Translations under genes and position numbers: made by a program
The notes under the pieces: model-generated
What the model was told of the DNA's origin: nothing
What the model saw: the letters and a program-made list of their open reading frames with translations, nothing else
The model's database searches: none
Shown: in pieces, positions 10,501-20,300 of the stretch
Position numbering within the stretch: position 1 is the first letter of the stretch
Layout: the number at the start of each line of letters is the position of its first letter
Assembly (NCBI GenBank): GCA_027574665.1
Contig: CM050654.1
Span: 22,264,222 to 22,328,221 of the forward strand
Length of the DNA: 64,000 nt
Direction of reading: 5' to 3'
Source: Rhynochetos jubatus
Taxonomy: Eukaryota; Chordata; Aves; Eurypygiformes; Rhynochetidae

Positions 10501-13500
10501 TAGAGGAGCGCAAGCATCGGGCAGATCTGGCCAACCTAGAAGACAAAAGAGAAGGGGAACAAATACAGAGATTGAACCATTTGTACCAACTGGAAATTCA
10601 GAGAAGAAAGGAAAAGGAACAGGAGGAAAAAATTGAACGCCAGAGGTTGTATCACGTAAGTAACAGGACAGCAGAGTTCAAAACGCTTGTTTCACCTTGG
10701 CTACCTGGAGTGTAACAGCAGCACTCACGTAGCTAAATGTATGTACTAGCAACAGGAGGCTTGCTGACAGGTTCAGCAGCACTGGACCACATGCCTACCT
10801 TGCCAGTCGCAAGCCTTGTCTTTCCTCTGTGCTTTTGAAACAGCCTCTTGCAGGCAGGCCCCTTCTCCTGTCTGAAGGGACATTGGCACTGATGGTGTGA
10901 CAGCTTTATGATTAAAAAGTCTGCTGCAGACATCAAGGAATATTCTCCTTGACTTGAGAACTGGATTTAAGTTCTACCTAACTGCTGTTTCAAGCCCATT
11001 TTTCTTTGTTAAGAAGAGGGAATTACCTGAGTCTGAACATAACTATCTTTTTAACTTGTCTTTCCCTTTATGACTGGAGAGTGTCAGAAATTTAGTCAAG
11101 ACCCACTGCCTTCTCTTGACCCTTAGAGGCATCTTGCTAAATGCAAACCAGAAACACCTCAGAACAGTTCTGGCCAGCATGCAAGAGGCAGGTGGATTTT
11201 TACATAAAACTATTGAAAACTCCTCTTCAGCTATGATTTGGCTTAAGCTCTGGGGCTGGGATACTTTTGGATGAGGTGGGCCAGGAGCAGCAGTCTGTGT
11301 ATGTGTTGGTGGGGGTTGCACAGTCCCATTCCTCTCAACATCCCCCTCTCCCAGGTGTGTGAATGGGAGTGAGGGATAGCGCTCACTGCACTGCACAGCA
11401 ATTTGTGTAAGGGGCTGGGGAAGCTGCTCGATGCTCAGCTCCCCTTCTCCTTCCTCTCTCTCTTATCTGCTCTTCATGTACGTTTGAACGGGGAGGAAGA
11501 AGTGGAAGTACTGAGATTACCTTTTCTCTCTTTCAAAGAAACACAAAGAGAGAATAGGGAGCGATTCTTTTTGGTTCTACACCAGGCCCAGATTTTCTCA
11601 ACGTCACTGGTTATATCAGGACTGTTTTGCCCACGCAGGAGCACGTAACTGACCAGAAAATCATCAAAGCAGTAGAGGAACAAAAACAAATGGAAGAGGA
11701 CGATCGGATTAAAGCTCATTTTAAAGCAAAGGCAACTATTGCCAGGCTGATAAAAGAGAAAGAAGCTGAAATGCGTAGGTAGGTACAAAGCTAGTGTATA
11801 AATTATAAGTTAACTACAAATTATACTGTAGTCATATTCAAGTCTTTCAGACTGATGATGTAACACAAAACACAGTTACTCTAAAAATTAAATTCTACTG
11901 ACAGGGACAGTACGCAATTCAGGAGAAAAAGGAAATTCTTTCACAGGTTCCTTACTAATATATGTATGGAGGAGTGATCTCTGCACCCTCCAAAGTCCAG
12001 ACTTACGGAAGTGAAAGCTCTACAACAGTGATTTTCCATACAGCCTGCCAAGCCTCCACCTCCTCAACAATTAAAGTCCTTGACAAAAGTATTTTTGGGC
12101 ATAAGCTATATTCCCGAGACAGATCAAGAAAAATAACGTGACTTCTTAACTAGGCACCTATATTAATTAATTACATCGGGTTATTATTAAGGGAAGATGG
12201 TTTACCAGTTTTACATTGAGGGTACAGCATGAAGATACCACTGAGGCAATCTAAGAGCTCCCTTCTCTTCCTGCTTCTGGCCAATACTCCCAACACTTCT
12301 CTCCTGATGGCAAAATGCTAGGCAGACTCCTCACCACGTGATCCAGCTCATTGCAGGAAAAAGCTAGTGCTACAAGAACACAGGGAACATTTATTTGCTA
12401 AATGAGAACATTAAAAAAAAAAAAAAAGTAGGAACACAGTGGATCAAGGAGTTGGGTGGGTGGGTGGCCGGCCTGTGTGGCAAGAAGAAAGAAGACTAGA
12501 GGCAGGATTGCTGAGTTTGGCAGCAGTAATGCTTCAGGTGGAGCTGGGTGTGTATCCTGCTATGTCATGGTAGCTCATGCTGTTTTGCAGACTAACACAG
12601 GAACGTCAGGACAAAATCGTCAGCCAATTGGCTGTACAAATGAACAAGGCATTAAAGAGGGAAGATGATCGTCTTGCTAGAGACATTGCAAAAAAAGAAG
12701 CTGAACAAGAAAAAAAATGCAAAGAGAAAGAAGTAAAAGAAAAGGCAGCCATTGCATCTATTGCTGAACACCGAGCCACTGTGGTAAGACACCTAGCCTG
12801 TCCTTACTCCCCCCACCGAGGAGCCTGGCCCAGATCACGGCTGGTGGCTCCGGTGCTATGCATCAGCATGCTTCATCAGACCCGCCGACATCTTTCCTGG
12901 GGTCCTCTCTCCCTCTCCTACTCCTGTCTTGGGTGCACATCAGCTGAAAACCCTGGGGTTGGACACCGGCCAGCCACAATGACCGTGCTCATCAGAGCGC
13001 TGATACACGGCTGCTTCTGCCAGAAGATATGACTTCCAAACTAGCAGGCTGTCTCCTGGGCTAACTGTTCTCTGTATTTTGTAAAATACAGATGAAGATG
13101 AAAGTGGAAAAGGAGAGAGAGGAAAAAGCAGAGGGTAAAAAAGAACTTTATGAATTAATGGAAAAGAACCGCATCTACCTGGAAATGGAAAAAGCCAAGA
13201 AACAAAGACAACGTGATGCAAACATGGAAGTACAGAAAATCCAGATCCAGCAAATGGTAAATATAAGAGCCGTACCCTGGCAACCCCTTCAGAAAGAAGC
13301 ACCCATCTAAACCAACGGCACTAGCTCCTGCTTGAGAGGAGGAGAGAGAGAGGAAGCTTGCTGTGTTTTTTTGGGAGGACCTTTTTTTTGGTTTGGTGGT
13401 TGGTTGTTTTTTTTTTAATCATGTATTCTTTGCATATGCTGGTGTTGGGGACCTGACTCCGCTCAGAGCAGTGGTGCAAGTCAAGGCTGGTTTGCAATGA

Positions 13501-14096
13501 CAGATCGCATCCTGTCCTGTGCCATTACGTACTGCTGCTGCCCCGCTGTATCTTCTCAGCAGGTCACCAGAGAGCAGCAGCTAACGCTGACCTGCACTTG
13601 GCTATGCAGCGTACCCTTTTGTAGGGGGTACGGCAGGGGAGAGAAGTGGGAAGGGATGATATTGGACAAGTATCAACTGACATCACCTCAGATCTCCTGT
13701 CAGCTCATCCCCTCTAAGTTTTAAGGGATAGTTATGATGTGAAAGAAATACTAAGCTTTGTTATTCCCTTTTCTTCATCAGGCTGAAAAGCAGGCAAAAA
13801 AACAGCAGGAGAAGCAAGCAGACTTGGACTACGATGCTCAGAGAGAGGCTATTGCACTTTTTAAGGAGCAAGAATTTCAGAACTATGCAAAGCAAGTAAT
13901 TGAATCGGAGTCCAAGACCACACATCATCTTTATCCTCTTCTCAAAGCATCCAGAGGTGGAAAAGGATTTGGACGCGGGCCTTCTTCCAGAGGAAGAGAA
14001 GGAATAAATAGCAGTTTTCAAGCACAGGATGGTGCTGGGATCCAGTTACCTTGTTCTAGCCGTACTACTGATCAAGAAGTTAAAACCATGAAATAA
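7548..14096 (+). CDS. CFAP210: CFAP210 (CCDC173), complete, 9 exons, 538 aa
   Basis: Cilia- and flagella-associated protein 210 is a long coiled-coil protein lining the inside of axonemal doublet microtubules (a microtubule inner protein). Exons: 7548-7599, 8569-8795, 9094-9267, 9362-9555, 10499-10655, 11639-11778, 12591-12783, 13092-13256, 13782-14096. All introns are GT-AG and the phases close exactly (1617 nt). The human protein is about 552 aa. Family landmarks are DWPNTIMG (exon 2/3), FQAAKRKEAI and YYQNERVKG (exon 3), SALLLTEVLKER (exon 4), SIAEHRATV (end of exon 7), and the C-terminal QNYAKQVIES then GAGIQLPC. Most of the chain is Lys/Glu/Gln-rich helix with no catalytic motif. The ATG at 7548 follows an X-box. 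The larger introns (7600-8568, 9556-10498, 10656-11638, 11779-12590) show no other gene; an A run of about 15 lies at 12413-12427. A duplicate of exons 5-9 follows at 17029-20229. Confidence 0.93.
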
Positions 14097-14197
14097 CACT
14101 CAGACTGTCCAGCAAAGAAAGGCAGAAGGAGTTTTCGTGTGGTTAAAAAAAATCTTTTTGAATGTTATGGGCAGAGTTAAACTGTAAAATGATCTAC

Positions 14198-14203
14198 ATT
14201 AAA
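14198..14203 (+). terminator. CFAP210: CFAP210 poly(A) signal (ATTAAA)
   Basis: ATTAAA lies 102 bases after the CFAP210 stop, with an A-rich run beginning about 30 bases later. A second candidate, AATAAA, occurs near 15136. If the downstream one is used, or if the first is skipped, transcripts could reach the duplicated exons. Confidence 0.55.
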
Positions 14204-14219
14204 TATATGCTATGGATCT

Positions 14220-15440
14220 GGAAGTCCATCTGAAAAAAAAAAAGCCAGCGAACTGGTTTTATTCTCAAAAATCCCCACCTTGTATTTCATGAAAGTTAGT
14301 TTATAAAACTTGAGACAGGAATGCATGATATATAATTGACCATCAGTGTAACGAATTCCAGACAAAAGCTCACTATTACTGTTACGTTTTTATTATTCAT
14401 TGTTCTAAAATGTCACTGTCCCAGTTTTTCAGGCTGGGATATGAATTCCCAGTGCAAAAGGTCATATTTTTCACTAGTCTACTTCCAGATAATTATTCCC
14501 CATAACAGAACCAAAACCCAAACCAAAATAACTTTACAGAATCTACAGAAGAAAAAAAGCCACCTAATACATGTGAAAGAACAGTTATGGTATTGCAGTT
14601 TCTGTAGCATTTTGCAATGACCTCTGTAAAACACGTCATGCTATAGATTAGGTATATGAAAATACGATTTGGTCACAACCCTTACAAGGTCACCTAGGAG
14701 GCAAACAGGTCCCAGTATAGCTGTCAATAGCTACTACAAAAAGAGCATGGCAACGAGAGACAACATATTAGACTGTTCTTTCCAGAAGGCTAACAACTTC
14801 GATCTGCGGTAAGCAGATCCACATCTGGAATTGTTTCTCAGATCCCTCAGCTGACTTCACTCTCCAACACCAACATCACACACGCCTCTCACTCAAAGCT
14901 TCGTTTCTTTGCTGAAACGTTATCATCGTGTTCCTGCCTTGGACAGTGCTAGGGTTTGCTATAATGACTTCCTGCACCAGTCCCCTGGCACCTAAAGAGG
15001 GTATCCCCCTATGCTGGGGCCACTGGAAACCAAGCCCAAGAAACTTGAAGCTTTGCTGTGCTGCACACAGCCCCGTCCCAGCGCCGGAGCTGCCCGTCTG
15101 TCGGACTGACCAGAATATGACCCAAGTTCTGAAACAATAAATTAGGAGAGACCTATGCAAAGGATGCTTGCCAATATTTTAGTTTGGGACAAGGGTCTTT
15201 TGTGTGCCGTCAAGTTCCTGAGCCTGGCTTATGACAGCAACAGGCTTTGAAGAAAGGCCAGGAACCTGAGCACGAGGCGAGGTCGCTCCCACAAGCTGCG
15301 AGCCCAGCAGCGCTGTTTCACCTCCCCTGCAGGGCAGAACAGCCTGGTGTAAGACGGATGCACCCCTTCCCGAGTGCAGCAGTCACCTCTGGGAGACTTC
15401 CCGGCAGGGCAACTTATGGAAAGAGCCCCCTCATGCCCCA
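14220..15440. other. Spacer between CFAP210 and its duplicate
   Basis: Nothing recognisable as coding, RNA or transposon. AT-rich DNA gives way to GC-rich DNA from about 15260 onward. Confidence 0.5.
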
Positions 15441-15449
15441 ACCTCCTCA

Positions 15450-16350
15450 TCCAGCTCCCAGGGCCGCCGAGGGCCTTCCTCCGGGAAAGCAGCGCCCAGG
15501 GGCCACCTTCAGGGTAACAGCTGAAGGCGCGTTTCCAACAGCCCAGCTAGGGGCAGGCCTGGCGGGATGCAGGGGACGTGCGGGCGCGGCAGCGCAGGGC
15601 CGGCCCGAGCCAAGATGCCGCTCCGCTGGCCGCGCAGGGCTGGGCAACCCCGCAGGGACAAGAGCCGCCCGGCTGGGCGCGGGGCAGAGGCGGAGCGGGA
15701 CGTTGCAGCCTCTTACCGGCCACGGGCTCGCCACAGGGAAACGGGCATTTCACGAACCGGCTGCGGAGTTGGGCGGGGCGGGGACAGGGCCTCCTCAGTG
15801 ACCGCCGCTGCTCAGAGCTGCTCCGCCGCCCGGGCTGGGCCGGGAAAGCCCCGAGAGAGTCTCGGCCGCCAGGGCAGGCCCAGCCTCCCAGCCTGAAAGC
15901 GCGGGCGGCGCCCGCCGGCAGCTCCCCGGGGCGGGGCGCTGTGCTATAACCGCCGCGGCACACCGCCGTTCGCGCCGTTCTTACGGGGGGCGGAAGAGCG
16001 AGCCCCGGCTTCCCGTGGCAGCCAGACCGCCACCGTCGGGAAGGATCCGTCTCTCTGCAGGCTTGGCCGCTTCCCGGAGGCGGGCGCGGGGCTGACGATG
16101 GCGGACGCCGCCCGCCGGGAGGCAGAGCTGGAGCGCGGCCGATACCTGGAGCGCCGGGCCACGGCCCAGGAGCAGCTGGCGCAGTGAGTCCGGCGGCGGG
16201 GCCTCGGGGGTGTGGGGTTGGCGTTGAAACCTGCCCGCGGTCGGCGCCGTGCTGCCAGGACGCGCTGGGGCTGATCCGGCCGCGGACCCCCAGCTCTGGG
16301 GCGCAGGCCGCGGCGGGCCTCCCGCGGCGGAAGCAGCGCGCGCGCAGGGC
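15450..16350 (+). promoter_or_regulatory. CpG island promoter of the CFAP210 duplicate
   Basis: A dense CpG-rich block surrounds the ATG at 16098. It ends just inside the first intron. A half X-box (GGCAAC near 15645) is present, but I found no full X-box, unlike the parental promoter. No TATA box is visible close to the start. Confidence 0.6.
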
Positions 16351-19300
16351 TGCATCACTCACTTGTAAGCCATTGTTTCCGATCCCCCTCGCTCTCTGGG
16401 CAGGACGGAAACCTGCCACCACTCCTCACTCCCTGCTCCATCTGCAACTCTGTTCTCCAGCTTCAGAATCGTCTCTTGCTGCCAGTGGCTGTGTCTGTCC
16501 TAAGAAATTCAACGAGACAGTCAGTGTTCTGGCACTGAGAGCAAGTGGCTTGTCTCCCTAAGACAAAGCTCCTTATTACTGCTGCTTCCCCCAGCCCAGT
16601 CATTCTCACATCCTGCCAGTGCGGGCTGCTGACCGTGGCTGTGTCTGGCACACACTACCGTGGCACTGCTTGGAAGGCAGCTAGTTGGCAAAGGCCCAGG
16701 GAGTGCACTCCCGGGTACAGGGAGCAGGCGAACGGTTAAGTGGGCTAAGCAAATTCAATCTAACATTCAAGTCCATATGCTGGCCTTGTTCGCTTTCGCT
16801 AGTACAGGCTTAACCAGCACCCTTGTACTAGGACAGAGCTTTGGCCAAAGGGTATGCAGCTACCTTTAAAAAACTGTGATTCTGTTTCTGATCTCTGACA
16901 TTCTACTTTCACTTCAAAGTATCTTTTTTTCTTTGCTGTTCAAGTACCTGTAGATGTGCAGAATCTGTATCTGTTCATTACTTCATGCAGTCCCTAGCTG
17001 GTTTATTCAACTCCTTTTTCTGGTTTAGAATAGAGGAGCACAAGCATCAGGCAGATCTGGCCAAGCTAGAAGACAAAAGAGAAGGGGAACGAATACAGAG
17101 ATTGAACCATTTGTACCAGCTGGAAATTCAGAGAGGAAAAGAAAAGGAACAGGAGGAAAAAGTTGAACGCCAGAGGCTGCATCATGTAAGTAACAGGAAA
17201 GCAGAGAGTTCAAAACGCTTGTTTCACCTTGGCTGCCTGAAGTGAAACAGCAGCATTCATGTACCTAAATAGTCCTGCTGACAACTTGAGGTTTGCTACA
17301 GTAGGCAAAAAAAGGATCACATTTGCCTTGCCAGCTGCAGGCTTTATCTGTCCTCTTTGCGTTTGAGAAAGGCCTCTTGGAACTTAGAATGTGGCACCTG
17401 AGCTTTGACTGTGTGACGGAATAAGTCTGCTATAGACAGCAAGGAGGTTGTCCTTGACTTGAGAACTGGATTTAGGTTCCATGTCCCTGCTGTATTTTAA
17501 GCCCATTTTCTTTTGTTAGGAAGAGGGAATAGCCTGAGTCTGAACATAACTATATTTTGTCTTTTCCTTTATGATCGGAGATGTTTAGAAAATAAGTCAA
17601 GACCTACTTACGCACCTACAGTTCCCTCTCCCTGCCTGCTTGAGCAGGGAGATTGAAGTGGTGATTCATGATCTTGCTAGACAGCATTCCCACTGAACCC
17701 GTGCTTGCTTTTTTCTCCTATACTCCTCACCCCGATTACAGAAACTTTACTCCATTTGCCTTTGGTGTTGTGTGTGCGATAAGCCGTATATACTCATAAC
17801 TGCCCTTTCTGCCTGATTACAAAATGCCTTGTGCATTACCTTCTTATGATTCTGCAGACTTACTGTCTGAGCCCTGCAGAGTCTGTGCTGTGACTGACAC
17901 ACAGGATGGGAGCAGTACAGTTGGAGCCAGTGGGGAAGTAGAGGGAAGAATGTAACTTAAAGGCACTGTGCTTGGGGCTGCAACCACATACTAATTTTAC
18001 TGTTGCGGTGGTTTGTGGTGAGTAGTTATGAGAATTCTCTTCCATCTCTGGGGTTTTATGTTCTATAGCTTCTCCACTGATACAACCAAAGAACTCTTAT
18101 TGTAGGTTAGACCTTAAGTCTTTGCTAGTTGGGGTTTTTTTCCCCCAGTTCCTGTTTCCAAACTCCCATTCTACATAATAATAAAAGTACTTCTCAATTT
18201 AAACAGGAGTATGTAGCTGAAAGGAAAATAATTAAAGCTGAAGAGAAACAAAAAGAAGATGATGATGATGATCGGATTAAGGCTTATATTAAAGGAAAAG
18301 AAATGATGGCTGATCTGACAAGAGAAGAAGATGCCAAGACTAACAGGTGGGTCTAGGGCTACAGTTTTCAGCATTCAGATTCAAACTTGTGACAAATGTT
18401 ACTCTGAATTTTTATATCAGCAAAATCAGAACTTTGTGATGCAAGCAATTTTTCTGTAATTAAAACTTGAGGGTAAAAAAAAAAACCCAAACCCAACTAG
18501 AAAGTTTAGAAGAAATGCCTACCAGTTCCAGTAGTAATTGGTGCTGTTGGGGGTGGAAGTGGGGTTGCTGGCTTTGGAAGGAGCAGTGCCTTGGGTAATC
18601 TGAGCAGATGTCCTGGTGTGTTACAGTAGCTCGTGTTCTTCTTCAGGCTAATGCAGGAGCACAAGGACAAAGCTTTTGAACGACTAAGTGCACAGATGAA
18701 TGAGGCATTAGAGATTGAAGATGATCGTCTTGCTAGAGGAGCTGCAGAGGTGGAAGCTGAATACCAAATGAAAAACAAAAAGCAAGAAGCGAAAAAAAAG
18801 GCAGCCATTGAATCTATTGCTGAGCACAGAGCCACTGTGGTAAGAAACCTAGCCTGTTCTTGTTCCTCTTTGTCGTACTTCTTAATACCCTTCAGAAACA
18901 TCATAGATTCTAGTACAGTCTTGAGAGAGATGCCCATGCAGATTCTCACTTAGCAGCTGCCTCTTGTATTTACCATTTATAGTTTCAGAACTAACCTCTT
19001 AAGAAAAATGCAAGCTGTACACATGACTATCTTCTGAAAAACCTTGAGTTGGAAGGCTCTGTAATAGTTGGTAATTTGTGCAAACGTTTTGCAGACTCTG
19101 CACTGCTTACTCCCCCCCAAGGAGCCTGGCCCAGATCACAGCTGGTGGCTCTGGTGCCATGTTTCATCAGATCTGCTGACATCTTTCCTGGGGTACTCTC
19201 TCCCTCTCCAACTTCCATGTTGGGCATACATCTGCCAGGGCTGCTGAAAACTCTGGGGTTGGACACCGGCCAGCCACAATGACCGTGCTCATCAGAGCGC

Positions 19301-20229
19301 TGATACACGGCTGCTTCTGCCAGAAGATATGACTTCCAAACTAGCAGGCTGTCTCCTGGGCTAACTGTTCTCTGTATTTTGTAAAATACAGATGAAGATG
19401 AAAGTGGAAAAGGAGAGAGAGGAAAAAGCAGAGGATGAGAAGGAGCATGATCAGTGGATGACAGCAGATCGTATGTACTTGGAAATGGAAAAAGCCAAGA
19501 AACAGAGACAACGTGATGCAAACATGGAAGTACAGAAAATCCAGATCCAGCAAATGGTAAATATAAGAGCTGTACCCTGTCAGCTCTTTCAGAAAGAAGC
19601 GCACATCTAAACCCATAGTACTACATCCCCTGGGTGGGGTGGGGGAGAAGCAGCTTGCTGGTGGTGTGATGTGTATTTTGTTTATTTTTTTACCTGTATG
19701 CAGCGCAGGCGATGTTGGTCACCAGCCTCCTCTAAGCAGTGAAACAGAAGCCTCTTCCAGGCGACTTGGCCCATGCTGGTTGGGGAGGATTACCAGGGAG
19801 GGCTGGCAATAAGAAAGAAATCAACAATGACAGATTGCATCCTGTCCTGTGTTCACTGCCATTTTTTTTCAACTGTGCCACTGTTGCCCCGCTGTATCTT
19901 CTCAGCAGGTCACCAGAGAGCAGCAGCTAACGCTGACCTGCACTTGGCTATGCAGTGTACGCTTTCGTAGGGGGTACGGCAGGGGAGAGAAGTGGGGAGG
20001 GATGATATTGGACAAGTATCAACTAACATCACCTCAGATCTCCTGTCAGCTCATCCCCTCTAAGTTTTAAGCGATAGTTATGATGTGAAAGAAATACTAA
20101 GCTTTGTTATTCCCTTTTCTTCATCAGGCTGAAAAGCAGGCAAAAAAACAGCAGGAAAAGCAAGTAGACTTGGACTACGATGCTCAGAGAGAGGCTGCTT
20201 TTCAAAAGGATCGAGCATTTCGGAGATAA
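16098..20229 (+). CDS. CFAP210-like tandem duplicate, 6 exons, 280 aa, short C terminus
   Basis: This is a second copy of the 3' half of CFAP210, lying 2 kb downstream in the same orientation. Exons: 16098-16183 (new first exon), 17029-17185, 18207-18346, 18647-18839, 19392-19556, 20128-20229. The last five correspond to CFAP210 exons 5-9; exons 5-8 have identical lengths (157, 140, 193 and 165 nt) and phases. The spliced frame is intact (843 nt, 280 aa plus stop), which argues for a working gene over a pseudogene. The first exon encodes 28 residues plus two bases and ends RYLERRATAQEQLAQ, resembling the end of parental exon 4 (RYINQQALLRDQLEQ). The last exon diverges after AQREA and stops at TAA 20227-20229, so the parental C terminus (AKQVIES to QLPC) is missing. 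The predicted product is coiled-coil only. Whether it is expressed or incorporated in axonemes cannot be seen. It might instead serve as alternative 3' exons of CFAP210. Confidence 0.8.
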
Positions 20230-20300
20230 TGATAGTGAGTAACTGCATTGTATTCTACTCTCAAAGCATCCAAGGAGGGAACAAGATGTGGGCTTCCTAA
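20230..20300 (+). pseudogene. Decayed remnant of the CFAP210 last-exon C-terminal coding
   Basis: Just past the duplicate's stop codon, CTCTCAAAGCATCC (about 20258-20271), followed by a GGGAACAAGATGTGGGCTTCC-like stretch, aligns with parental exon 9 around 13941-13985. The intervening part carries stop codons and deletions. The duplication therefore once covered the full last exon, and its C-terminal coding has since decayed. Confidence 0.6.

Noticed and set aside
13092-13256. The CFAP210 duplicate as a mere assembly duplication
   Set aside because: The copies differ throughout exons 5-7 and in most introns, and have different first exons and C termini. A simple false duplication would be uniformly identical. 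Local collapse within the identical tracts is still possible.
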